Assembly: GCF_031020795.1 (NCBI RefSeq)
Contig: NZ_JAVHJP010000001.1
Span: 904,751 to 968,750 of the forward strand
Reading direction: 5' to 3'
DNA length: 64,000 nt
Origin: Hydrogenophaga pseudoflava
GTDB taxonomy: Bacteria > Pseudomonadota > Gammaproteobacteria > Burkholderiales > Burkholderiaceae_C
The translations under genes were made by a program, and so were the position numbers. Under the pieces are notes generated by a model. That model had not been told where the DNA came from, did not search any database, and was given only the letters and a program-made list of their open reading frames with translations. This document shows positions 46,974-55,145 of this stretch, piece after piece. Within the stretch, counting starts at the first letter, position 1. Each line of letters begins with the position of its first letter.

Positions 46974-47891
46974 ATGACTTCCGCCGCCCAGCACGCCCAA
47001 GGCAATCTCCGCAGCATCGTCAACATGATGCTGGCGGTGATGTTCTTTTCGCTCATGGACGCGGTGCTCAAGACCCTCTCGGCGCACTACCCGCCGCTGC
47101 AGATGGCCTGTCTGCGCGGCCTGACCGCGCTGCCGCTGGTGCTGGCCTGGATCCAGTGGCGCCGCGGCTGGGGACGGCTGCGCAAGCTGCGCTGGTCGCT
47201 GCACATCCTGCGCGGTTGCCTGGGCATCACCATGCTCGCGCTGTTCACGCGTGGCGTGAGCGAACTGCCGCTGTCGGCCACCTACACCATCTTCTTCATC
47301 GCCCCGCTGCTGATCACCGCGCTGTCGGTGCCCGTGCTCAAGGAACGGGTGCCCCGGGCGCACTGGTGGGCCATCGGCGTGGGCTTCGTCGGCGTGCTGG
47401 TGGCCATCCGTCCCAGCGGCGGCGACCTGCAGGCCGGTTTCGCCACCACCGGCGGCCTGGCCGTGATGACCGCGGCCTTCTGCTACGCCGTGGCCGCGGT
47501 GGCGGGGCGCCTGCTCAGCCGCACCGACAGCACCGAATCGCTGATCCTGACCATGATGATCTTCATGAGCGTCGGCGGCGGCCTGCTGGCCTGGTCGAAC
47601 TGGAAGCCGGTGTCGATGGACCATGCCGCGCTGCTGCTGGCGCTGGCCATCACCGGTTTTCTGGGCCAGCTCACCATCAACGAAGCCTTCCGCAGCGGCC
47701 AGGCCAGCGCCGTGGCACCGTTTGAATACACCGCGCTGGCCTGGGGCGTAGGGCTGGACTGGCTGATCTGGCAGACCCTGCCCGAGGCCCACACCTGGTT
47801 CGGCGCCGCCATCATCGTCGGCAGCGGTCTCTACCTGGTGCGGCGCGAGAAGCGCATCAGCGAGGTGCACGCCTCAGCGGAACACCCTTAG
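46974..47891 (+). CDS. DMT-superfamily (EamA) transporter
   Basis: 305 aa from ATG 46974, with about ten membrane helices in two EamA repeats (first FSLMDAVLKTLSAHYPPLQMACLRG, second AVAAVAGRLLSRTDSTESLI). The C-terminal repeat ends in FGAAIIVGSGLYLVRREKR. EamA proteins export metabolites such as amino acids or purines; substrate unknown. The stop overlaps the convergent fau stop by 4 bases. Confidence 0.88.
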   Translation: MTSAAQHAQGNLRSIVNMMLAVMFFSLMDAVLKTLSAHYPPLQMACLRGLTALPLVLAWIQWRRGWGRLRKLRWSLHILRGCLGITMLALFTRGVSELPLSATYTIFFIAPLLITALSVPVLKERVPRAHWWAIGVGFVGVLVAIRPSGGDLQAGFATTGGLAVMTAAFCYAVAAVAGRLLSRTDSTESLILTMMIFMSVGGGLLAWSNWKPVSMDHAALLLALAITGFLGQLTINEAFRSGQASAVAPFEYTALAWGVGLDWLIWQTLPEAHTWFGAAIIVGSGLYLVRREKRISEVHASAEHP

Positions 47892-48520
47892 CCCTTGATG
47901 GGCCACATCACGCCTGTGTCGGACAGGATCGCGTCCAGCGGCACGTCGTGGACTTCCGGCTGCAGTTCGGGCAGGTAGGCGAAGTCGTAGCCCAGGCCGA
48001 CGGTGAAAGGTTTGGGCCGCAGCGAGGCCAGGGTGCGGTCGTAGAAGCCGCCGCCGTAGCCCAGGCGGTAGCCCCCGGGCCCGAAACCCACGCAGGGCAC
48101 GAAGATGAGCGTGGGCTCGATGATCTCGGTGTCCTTGGGCTTCGGAATGCCGAAGGCGTCTTCCTCCATGGGGCAGCCGGGGTACCAGCTGTAGAAGGTC
48201 AGCGTCTTGTCGACCTTGTTGACCACCGGCAGGCCGATGCGGCGGTGGCGCGCGGCGCTCTGGGCGTCCTCTTCGAGCCCCGCTTCCTGCCAGCGGAACA
48301 GCGCCGGCAGCGGGTCGAACTCGCCCTTGATCGGCCAGTAGGCCCCGATCACGGTGTCGGGCCGGTGGATCAGCCAGACCCGCATCACGCGCTGCAGCAG
48401 GTCGTTGCGCCAGGCGCGGTCCGCGAGATTCTGCCGCTTGTCGATCAGCCGCTTGCGCCAGGCGGCTTTGGTGCCTTGGGAGGCCGGGTCTTTCGCGGTG
48501 CCGGAGGGGTTGTTGTCCAT
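47888..48520 (-). CDS. 5-formyltetrahydrofolate cyclo-ligase
   Basis: 210 aa. It converts 5-formyl-THF to 5,10-methenyl-THF with ATP. The family signature is near residues 155-175: PCVGFGPGGYRLGYGGGFYDRTL. The N-terminal basic helix KAAWRKRLIDKRQNL binds ATP/folate. Known as fau/ygfA in E. coli. It is divergent from the lytic transglycosylase with only 9 bases between the start codons, so the two promoters must overlap each other's coding sequence. Confidence 0.93.
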   Translation of the reverse strand: MDNNPSGTAKDPASQGTKAAWRKRLIDKRQNLADRAWRNDLLQRVMRVWLIHRPDTVIGAYWPIKGEFDPLPALFRWQEAGLEEDAQSAARHRRIGLPVVNKVDKTLTFYSWYPGCPMEEDAFGIPKPKDTEIIEPTLIFVPCVGFGPGGYRLGYGGGFYDRTLASLRPKPFTVGLGYDFAYLPELQPEVHDVPLDAILSDTGVMWPIKG

Positions 48521-48529
48521 AATCGACGC

Positions 48530-50518
48530 ATGAGATTGATGCGCGTGAAACAGGGGCTGTTGCCCATTATGGCCGCGCTGCTGATGCAGGGACCGGTCCG
48601 GGCGCAGACCAGTGCGGACGCTGCCCTGCTGGAGATGCGCGACGCCTTCCGGCGCAATGCCACCCCCACCCTGACCGCCCTGCTGTGGCGAGTGCGGGGC
48701 CATGTGCTTGAACCGATGGCGGTGTACTGGGAGGCCAAGGCCCGCCTCGAGTCGGCGCCGGCGTCCGACGTGCGAGCCGCCCTGGACCGCATGGCCGGCA
48801 GCTACTGGGAGGACCGGCTGCGCAACGACTGGCTGCTGCAACTGGGCAGACAACGCGACTGGACCACCTTCGAGGCCGAGCTGCCCCGCTACCGCATGAA
48901 CGACGACCGGCAGGTGCAGTGCTACGCGCTGATGCTCGATGCGGCCGCCCGACGCAAGCCTTCGGAAGAGGCGACCCAGGAAGTGGCCCGCCTCTGGCAT
49001 GCGCAGCGCGAGGCCGACGACGCCTGCGCGACCGCGGCCAAGGCCTTCCTCGACAGCGGCCACCTGCGACCCGAGGCCGCCTGGCAGCGCGCACGCCTGG
49101 CCATGGAAGCCGGCCGCACGGCGGCCGCGGTGCAGGCGGTGAACCTGCTCAATCCCGACTGGGTGCCGACGGTGCACGCGATCGCCACCGACCCGGCGCG
49201 CTACCTCGACGAGAAGTTCACCGCCATCCGGCCGCGCACCAAGGAGCTGGTGACGCTTGCCATCATCCGGCTGGCCAGCCAGGACGCTGCGGCGGCGGCG
49301 CTCGAGATGGACCACACGCGCTGGAAGGCGCAGCTCACCACCGAAGAGCGCAGCTGGGTCTGGGGCGTGATCGGCAAGCGCATGGCCCAGTCGCTGCAGG
49401 GCGACGCGCTGGCGGCGTTCGCCAACGGCAGCGACCGCCACATGGCGCCCGACCACCTGGCATGGAAGGCCCGCGCCGGCCTGCGCGCGGGCGCCTGGGG
49501 CCACGTCCGGGACGCGATCGCAGCCATGGACGAGGCGCAGCGCCAGGAGCCGGCCTGGGTCTACTGGCGCGCGCGCGCCACGCAGGCCTTGCGCGAACCG
49601 GATGTGCTGACGGCGCAGATCGTCGCCAGCGGACTCTACCGCTCCATCGCCTCGCACCAGGGCTTCTACGAACTGCTCGCGCTGGAAGAGCTAGGCCACA
49701 GCGTCGGCACGCCGCCGGCGCCCGCGCCCCTCACACCGCAGGAACTGGCGGCCGCCCAGACCCATCCGGGGCTGCAGCGCGCGCTGGCCGCCATCCGTCT
49801 GGGCCTGCGCAGCGAAGGTGTGCGCGAGTGGAACTACACCACCAACCTGCACACGCGTGGCGGCATGGGCGACCGCGAACTGCTGGCTGCCGCCGCGCTG
49901 GCCTGCCAGTACGAGATCTGGGACCGCTGCATCAACACCAGTGAACGCACGCGCAGCGTGCAGGACCAGACCCAGCGTTTTCCCATGCCGTTCCGCGCGC
50001 AGGTGCTGCGGCGCACGGCCGAGATCGGGCTGGACCCGGCCTACGTCTATGGCCTGATCCGCCAGGAGAGCCGCTTCGTCTCCGACGCGCGGTCGGGCGT
50101 GGGCGCTTCAGGCCTGATGCAGGTCATGCCGGCCACGGCCCGCTGGACCGCCCGCAAGATCGGCCTGACCGACTTCCAGTCGCACCAGATCACCGACCGC
50201 GACACCAACATCCTGATCGGCACCGCCTACCTCAAGCTCGCACTGGACGACCTGGACGGCTCGATGCCGCTGGCCGCCGCCGCCTACAACGCGGGGCCGG
50301 CCCGCGCCCGCGCCTGGCGCCAGGGACCGGTGCTGGCCGGTGAGGTCTGGGCCGAGAACATCCCGTTCGAAGAGACCCGCGACTATGTGAAGAAGGTGCT
50401 GGCCAACACCACGCACTACGCCAGCCTGATCACCGGACAGCCGCAATCGCTGCGCGCCCGGCTCGGGGTCGTCGGCCCACCGGCCCGCCAGGACAGCTAC
50501 AACCGGGAGCTTCCGTGA
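48530..50518 (+). CDS. Soluble lytic murein transglycosylase
   Basis: 662 aa. A Sec signal peptide covers about residues 8-25. A long superhelical U/L domain of paired helices follows to about residue 490. The C-terminal SLT domain carries the catalytic Glu513 (GLIRQESRF), GASGLMQVMPATA and AAYNAGPARARAW. It cleaves peptidoglycan glycan strands with formation of 1,6-anhydroMurNAc in the periplasm. The ATG follows CATAAT by 6 bases and has no ribosome site, so a leaderless message is possible; ATG 48539 is an alternative start. Confidence 0.95.
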   Translation: MRLMRVKQGLLPIMAALLMQGPVRAQTSADAALLEMRDAFRRNATPTLTALLWRVRGHVLEPMAVYWEAKARLESAPASDVRAALDRMAGSYWEDRLRNDWLLQLGRQRDWTTFEAELPRYRMNDDRQVQCYALMLDAAARRKPSEEATQEVARLWHAQREADDACATAAKAFLDSGHLRPEAAWQRARLAMEAGRTAAAVQAVNLLNPDWVPTVHAIATDPARYLDEKFTAIRPRTKELVTLAIIRLASQDAAAAALEMDHTRWKAQLTTEERSWVWGVIGKRMAQSLQGDALAAFANGSDRHMAPDHLAWKARAGLRAGAWGHVRDAIAAMDEAQRQEPAWVYWRARATQALREPDVLTAQIVASGLYRSIASHQGFYELLALEELGHSVGTPPAPAPLTPQELAAAQTHPGLQRALAAIRLGLRSEGVREWNYTTNLHTRGGMGDRELLAAAALACQYEIWDRCINTSERTRSVQDQTQRFPMPFRAQVLRRTAEIGLDPAYVYGLIRQESRFVSDARSGVGASGLMQVMPATARWTARKIGLTDFQSHQITDRDTNILIGTAYLKLALDDLDGSMPLAAAAYNAGPARARAWRQGPVLAGEVWAENIPFEETRDYVKKVLANTTHYASLITGQPQSLRARLGVVGPPARQDSYNRELP

Positions 50519-51465
50519 AACAGGTGCTGGTCCTCGGTGGCACCGGGTTCGTGGGGCGGCATCTGTGCGAGAAGCTCCAGCGTGCAGGCTGGCAGACCAC
50601 CGTGCCCACCCGGCGCGCGACCAACGCATCGGCCGTGCAGCACCTGCCGCGGCTGACCGTGGTCGAAGCCTCGGTGCACGACGAAGCCACGCTGGCCCGG
50701 CTGATGTCCGGTCACGACGCGGTGGTGAACCTCGTAGCCATCCTGCACGGCGATCAGACCGCCTTCGAGCGCGCGCACGTGCAACTGCCCGCCACCATCG
50801 CCCGCGCCTGCCAGGCCAGCGGCGTGCGCCGGCTGGTGCACATCAGCGCGCTGGGCGCCCAGCTCGACGGGCCATCGATGTACCAGCGCAGCAAGGCCCG
50901 CGGCGAGGAGGTGCTGCGGTCCGCCGGACTGGCACTGAGCATCCTGCGTCCCAGCGTGATCTTCGGTGACGGCGACCGCTTCCTGAACCTGTTCGCGCGC
51001 CTGCAAACGGTGTTCCCCGTGATGCCGCTGGCCGGCGCCCGCACGCGCTTCCAGCCGGTCTGGGTGGAAGACGTCGCCGACGCCGTGATCGCCTGCCTGC
51101 GCGACACCGGCCTGCCCCGCAGCAGCGTCGGCCAGACCTTTGAATGCGCCGGCCCCGAGGTGCTCACGCTCGCCGAACTGGTGCGGCTGGCCGGACGTCT
51201 GGGCAGCCGCGAGCGGCTGGTGCTGCCGGTGCCCACTGCGCTCGGCCGCCTGCAGGCCCTGGCCATGGAATGCCTGCCGGGCGAGCCGCTGATGAGCCGC
51301 GACAACCTCGACTCGATGGCGGTCGACAACGTCGCCACCAGCCAGTGGCCCGGGCTGTCGTCGCTGGGCATCGTGCCGCGGTCGGTGCACTCGGTGGCCC
51401 CGCTGTACCTGGGGCGGCAGGCGGTGCGCCAGCGCCTGGACCGTCTGCGCAGCGGCGGACGCTGA
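50515..51465 (+). CDS. NAD-dependent epimerase-like protein of the NDUFA9 family
   Basis: 316 aa from a GTG start overlapping the previous stop by 4 bases. An atypical short-chain dehydrogenase: the NAD(P) motif GGTGFVGRHLCEKL is at residues 7-20, and the active-site Tyr-x3-Lys (YQRSKARGEEVL) is at about 123-134. The C-terminal half resembles complex I NDUFA9-like proteins of proteobacteria. The substrate is unknown. A strong terminator covers its stop codon. Confidence 0.88.
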   Translation: MKQVLVLGGTGFVGRHLCEKLQRAGWQTTVPTRRATNASAVQHLPRLTVVEASVHDEATLARLMSGHDAVVNLVAILHGDQTAFERAHVQLPATIARACQASGVRRLVHISALGAQLDGPSMYQRSKARGEEVLRSAGLALSILRPSVIFGDGDRFLNLFARLQTVFPVMPLAGARTRFQPVWVEDVADAVIACLRDTGLPRSSVGQTFECAGPEVLTLAELVRLAGRLGSRERLVLPVPTALGRLQALAMECLPGEPLMSRDNLDSMAVDNVATSQWPGLSSLGIVPRSVHSVAPLYLGRQAVRQRLDRLRSGGR

Positions 51466-51492
51466 GGCAGCAGCCTGCGTCCGCGCTTTTTT
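51455..51492 (+). terminator. Rho-independent terminator over a stop codon
   Basis: GCGGACGC (51455-51462) pairs with GCGTCCGC (51477-51484). An inner stem AGGC-AGCA-GCCT sits inside, and six T follow (51487-51492). The left arm is the last coding sequence of the NDUFA9-like gene. Confidence 0.85.
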
Positions 51493-51529
51493 GGCACACT
51501 CTTGCGCTCATTCATACACGAGAGACACC

Positions 51530-51853
51530 ATGGCCAGCACCACCGCCAAGACCAGACCGACCGCCGCCAGCGACGCCACGGCGGCCACCTTCCGCTCGGA
51601 GCACCAGCGCGATGTGGTCAACCGCCTCAAGCGCATCGAGGGCCAGGTGCGCGGACTCATCGACATGGTCGAAAGCGGCCGCTCGTGCGAAGACGTGGCC
51701 CAGCAGATGTCGGCCGCACGCAAGGCCATGGACAAGGCCTTCTATCGCATGATGGCCTGCTCGGTCATGGAAGCGGTGTCGAGTTCGGAATCGGAAGAAC
51801 AGACGATCCGCGAGGTCGAGCGCTCGACCCGCATCCTCGAAAAGTACGCCTGA
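51530..51853 (+). CDS. CsoR/FrmR-type metal or aldehyde sensor, variant ligand set
   Basis: 107 aa. An all-helical DUF156 repressor with the conserved DNA-binding start HQRDVVNRLKRIEGQVRGL. The first ligand Cys is kept (SGRSCEDVAQQ). Aligned to E. coli FrmR, the second-helix His is replaced by Ser, while the preceding residue is Cys (RMMACSVMEAV). Sensing could therefore use two Cys. A weak promoter (TTGGCA, 16 bases, CATACA, 51491-51518) overlaps the preceding terminator T-run. No metal exporter or formaldehyde gene is adjacent, so the signal is unknown. Confidence 0.85.
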   Translation: MASTTAKTRPTAASDATAATFRSEHQRDVVNRLKRIEGQVRGLIDMVESGRSCEDVAQQMSAARKAMDKAFYRMMACSVMEAVSSSESEEQTIREVERSTRILEKYA

Positions 51854-51951
51854 GTCATCCACCGCCTGGCGGCGAATCAATCGGGCCCTTCTTTGTCATC
51901 AATGGCGCGTGGCCTGGGCCCTACCATGCAGGCTCTCAACCGGAGGAACCC

Positions 51952-52638
51952 ATGGCATTGCAGCTTTACATCGGCAACAAGAACTACTCGTCCTGGTCCA
52001 TGCGCCCCTGGGTGCTGCTGACCGGCGCCGGCATCCCCTTTGAAGAAAAGATGGTGCGCTTCGATTCCTTCGATGCGCAGTCCGCCTTCAAGTCCGTGGT
52101 CGCCGCCATCAACCCGGTGGGCAAGGTGCCGGTGCTGGTGGACGACGGCTTCGCGGTGTGGGACACACTGGCCATCGCCGAGTACCTGGCCGAACGCTTC
52201 GCCGAAAAGCAGCTCTGGCCAGCCGACCCGAAAGCCCGTGCCCGGGCCCGCAGCGTCTGCGCCGAGATGCACAGCGGCTTCTCCGCCCTGCGCAACCACT
52301 GTCCGATGAATGTCGAGGCCTCGCTGCCCGAGATCGGGCGCATCGTCTGGCGCGACCAGGCCGGCGTGCGCGCCGACGTGGCGCGGCTCGAGGCCATGTG
52401 GACCGCCCTGCTGGACGAACACGGCGGGCCCATGCTGTTCGGCCACTTCGGCATCGCCGACGCCTACTTCGCCCCGGTCTGCTCGCGCATCCGCAGCTAC
52501 GCCCTGCCGGTGAGCCCCACAGTGGCAGCGTACGTGGACCGCGTGCACCAACTGCCAGCCGTGCAGGCCTGGGTCCAGCAGGCGCTGGCCGAACACGACT
52601 TCATCGGCTTCGACGAGCCGTACCGGGCAGGGCCGTAG
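51952..52638 (+). CDS. Glutathione S-transferase family protein
   Basis: 228 aa with GGAGG before the ATG. The thioredoxin-like N-domain has IGNKNYSSWSMRPWVLL, where Ser residues near 13-16 would bind the glutathione thiol, then NPVGKVPVLV and the Asp-Thr of WDTLAIAEYLAE. An all-helical C-domain follows. It resembles YfcF-like bacterial GSTs. Cytoplasmic; the substrate is unknown, and conjugation or peroxidase activity is possible. Confidence 0.92.
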   Translation: MALQLYIGNKNYSSWSMRPWVLLTGAGIPFEEKMVRFDSFDAQSAFKSVVAAINPVGKVPVLVDDGFAVWDTLAIAEYLAERFAEKQLWPADPKARARARSVCAEMHSGFSALRNHCPMNVEASLPEIGRIVWRDQAGVRADVARLEAMWTALLDEHGGPMLFGHFGIADAYFAPVCSRIRSYALPVSPTVAAYVDRVHQLPAVQAWVQQALAEHDFIGFDEPYRAGP

Positions 52639-52676
52639 TCCCCACGCGCCGCCGCCCCGCGGCCTACACTAGGCCG

Positions 52677-53990
52677 ATGGACATCTATCTGGTGGGTGGC
52701 GCGGTGCGCGACGCCCTGCTCGCTCGCGACACGGCCACGGCCGCCCATGTGGACCGCGACTGGGTGGTCGTGGGCGCCACGCCCGAGGCCATGGCCGCCA
52801 GCGGCTTTCTGCCGGTCGGCAAGGACTTCCCGGTCTTCCTGCACCCGCGGACGCACGAGGAATACGCGCTCGCCCGCACCGAGCGCAAAACCGCCCCCGG
52901 CTACCACGGCTTCGCTTTCCACACCGACCCCGGCGTGACGCTGGAAGAGGATCTGGCGCGGCGCGACCTGACCATCAACGCGATGGCGGTGGCGCAGGCC
53001 GAGGCCGACGACCCGGCCGGTGCCGCGCTGATCGACCCCCACGGCGGCCTGCACGACCTGCGCCACCGCGTGCTGCGCCACGTGACCGGGGCTTTCGCCG
53101 AAGATCCGGTGCGCATCCTGCGGCTGGCGCGCTTCGCCGCCCGCTTCCCCGATTTCACGGTCGCGCCCGACACCCGGGCGCTGATGGTGCGCATGGTCGA
53201 CCACGGCGAGGTCGACCACCTCGTGCCCGAGCGCGTCTGGCAGGAACTCTCGCGCGGCCTGATGGAACAGCGGCCCAGCCGCATGTTCGAGGTGCTCAGG
53301 GACTGCGGCGCGCTGGCGCGTCTGCTGCCCGAAGTGGACCGGCTCTGGGGCGTGCCGCAGCGCGCCGAGTACCACCCCGAGGTCGACACCGGCGTGCACC
53401 TGATGATGGTGCTCGACATGGCCGCACGCCTGGGCACCAGCCTGCCGGTGCGCTTCGCCTGCCTGTGCCACGACCTGGGCAAAGGCACGACGCCGGCCGA
53501 TGTGCTGCCGCGCCACATCGGCCACGAAGAGCGCAGCGCCCGCCTGCTCAAGAACGTGTGCGAGCGCTGGCGGGTGCCACGCGAATGCCGCGAACTGGCC
53601 GACGTGGTGGCGCGCGAACACGGCAACATCCACCGCAGCGAAGGCCTCGGCCCAGCGGCGCTGCTGCGGCTGCTGGAGCGCTGCGACGCGATCCGCCGCC
53701 CGGAGCGCTTTGACGACGTGCTGCTGGCCTGCGAGTGCGACGCCCGGGGGCGCCTTGGTTTCGGGGAACAGGCCTATCCCCAGCGCGAACGCTTGCAGCG
53801 GGCGCTGCACGCGGCGCAGACGGTCGACAGCGGGGTCATTGCGCGCGAGGTGATGCAGCAGATCGGGCGATCGCGCGAGAATGCGGCCGATCCGCCCGCG
53901 GCCGACGCCGGCCCGCGCATCGCCCAGGCCCTGCAGGCCGCCCGTGCGGCGGCGGTGGCGCAGGCGCTGAAAGCGGAGAGCCCGACCTAG
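52677..53990 (+). CDS. cca: Multifunctional CCA tRNA nucleotidyltransferase
   Basis: 437 aa from ATG 52677. It adds or repairs the CCA end of tRNAs. The nucleotidyltransferase head has YLVGGAVRDALL and catalytic Asp residues in HVDRDWVVVG. RRDLTINAMAV and DPVRILRLARFAARF follow. The C-terminal HD phosphohydrolase domain is present (FACLCHDLGKGTTP), as in E. coli Cca. The ATG lies 6 bases after TACACT inside the palindrome GGCCT-ACACT-AGGCC and has no ribosome site, so it may be leaderless. Confidence 0.95.
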   Translation: MDIYLVGGAVRDALLARDTATAAHVDRDWVVVGATPEAMAASGFLPVGKDFPVFLHPRTHEEYALARTERKTAPGYHGFAFHTDPGVTLEEDLARRDLTINAMAVAQAEADDPAGAALIDPHGGLHDLRHRVLRHVTGAFAEDPVRILRLARFAARFPDFTVAPDTRALMVRMVDHGEVDHLVPERVWQELSRGLMEQRPSRMFEVLRDCGALARLLPEVDRLWGVPQRAEYHPEVDTGVHLMMVLDMAARLGTSLPVRFACLCHDLGKGTTPADVLPRHIGHEERSARLLKNVCERWRVPRECRELADVVAREHGNIHRSEGLGPAALLRLLERCDAIRRPERFDDVLLACECDARGRLGFGEQAYPQRERLQRALHAAQTVDSGVIAREVMQQIGRSRENAADPPAADAGPRIAQALQAARAAAVAQALKAESPT

Positions 53991-53999
53991 GAGACGGCC

Positions 54000-54410
54000 A
54001 TGGCCCAGCGCAACCCGTTCAACCCCACCCTGGCCGACGGCATCCGCCGCTACGGGTTCCGCAAGTGGTACGAACGGGAACTGCTGTCCAGCCATGCCCA
54101 CATGGCGCTGGCGCTGCTGGCTTCGGTGGCCCTCATCGCGAGCTTCGAGGCCTTCCAGGGCGGCACCTGGGAGGAGAAACTGCTGGACACGGGCTTCGTG
54201 CTGGCCTGTGCCGCGATCGCGCTGTGGGCGCTGCGCCGCTACCTCTACCTGCTGCTGCACGCCGAAGAAATGGCCAACCAGGCCAGCTGCGGCCAGTGCA
54301 AGGCCTACGGCCTGCTGCTGGTGCCGGACGACGCACACAGCGATGCGCGGCGGCTGGTGCCGGTCTGCTGCAAACGCTGCGGATTCCGCTGGGACATGCA
54401 GGACGACTGA
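54000..54410 (+). CDS. Two-helix membrane protein with C-terminal zinc ribbon
   Basis: 136 aa, family not recognised. GGAG lies ahead of the ATG. An amphipathic start (GIRRYGFRKWYEREL) precedes two membrane helices at about residues 36-52 and 64-90. The C-terminal cytoplasmic tail has two CxxC-type knuckles, CGQC near 97-100 and CCKRC near 124-128, spaced to bind one zinc. It lies 9 bases after cca. Likely a conserved betaproteobacterial protein; function unknown. Confidence 0.75.
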   Translation: MAQRNPFNPTLADGIRRYGFRKWYERELLSSHAHMALALLASVALIASFEAFQGGTWEEKLLDTGFVLACAAIALWALRRYLYLLLHAEEMANQASCGQCKAYGLLLVPDDAHSDARRLVPVCCKRCGFRWDMQDD

Positions 54411-54434
54411 GCCGCTCGCCGGATAATCGGGCGC

Positions 54435-55145
54435 ATGGCCCATTTGCTGATTGTTGAAGACGACGAACTGCTGCGCGACGGCCTGAGCGCCCAGCTCATG
54501 CAGGCCGGCCACCGCATCGACACCGCGGTCGATGGCGAACAGGCGCTCAGCCGCCTGGACACCGAGGCCTACGAAGGGGTGGTGCTCGACCTGGGGCTGC
54601 CCCGGGTCGACGGCCTGACCGTGCTGCGCCGCCTGCGCCAGCGCCTGCCGGCGCTGCCGGTGCTCATCCTGACCGCGCGCGACGGCATCGAGGACCGGGT
54701 CGAAGGCCTGAACGCCGGGGCCGACGACTACCTCACCAAACCCTTCAACCGCGACGAACTGCTGGCGCGCCTGCAGTCCATGTTGCGCCGCGCCAGCCTG
54801 CCGGCCTTCGGCCCCAGTCCGCAGGTGCCGGCCCCGCCGCCGCCCGCCCCGGGCACGTTGCGGCTGGACCCGGTGCTGCCCCGCGCCTGGCTCGGCAACG
54901 AGGCGATCGACCTGACCCAGCGCGAGTGGTCGCTGCTGGACCTGCTGGTGCGGCACAGCGGCCAGGTGGTCAGCCGCGAGGACGTGCTCGCGGCCTGGCA
55001 GTCCGATCCCGGAGAGGGTGGCGTGGCGTCCAACGCGCTGGAGGTGTACGTGCACCGCCTGCGCCGCAAGCTCGCCGGCTCGACGCTGAACATTCGCAAC
55101 ATCCGCGGCCTGGGGTACCTGCTCGAAAACACCGGCGCGCCATGA
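54435..55145 (+). CDS. OmpR-family response regulator (TctD/QseB-like)
   Basis: 236 aa. The receiver has acidic residues at 9-10 and Asp52 (VVLDLGLPRVDGL), with TARDG and LTKPFN at the switch. A Pro-rich linker of about 20 residues (PSPQVPAPPPPAPG) is longer than usual. The winged helix covers about 145-230 (IDLTQREWSLLDLLVRHSGQVVSREDVL, VHRLRRKL). GATAAT lies 7 bases before the ATG with no ribosome site. It overlaps the kinase gene by 4 bases. Confidence 0.93.
   Translation: MAHLLIVEDDELLRDGLSAQLMQAGHRIDTAVDGEQALSRLDTEAYEGVVLDLGLPRVDGLTVLRRLRQRLPALPVLILTARDGIEDRVEGLNAGADDYLTKPFNRDELLARLQSMLRRASLPAFGPSPQVPAPPPPAPGTLRLDPVLPRAWLGNEAIDLTQREWSLLDLLVRHSGQVVSREDVLAAWQSDPGEGGVASNALEVYVHRLRRKLAGSTLNIRNIRGLGYLLENTGAP

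Noticed and set aside
51492..51505. Sigma-54-like TGGCAC..TTGC before the CsoR-like gene
   Set aside because: The spacing between GG and GC is one base too short for a -24/-12 promoter.
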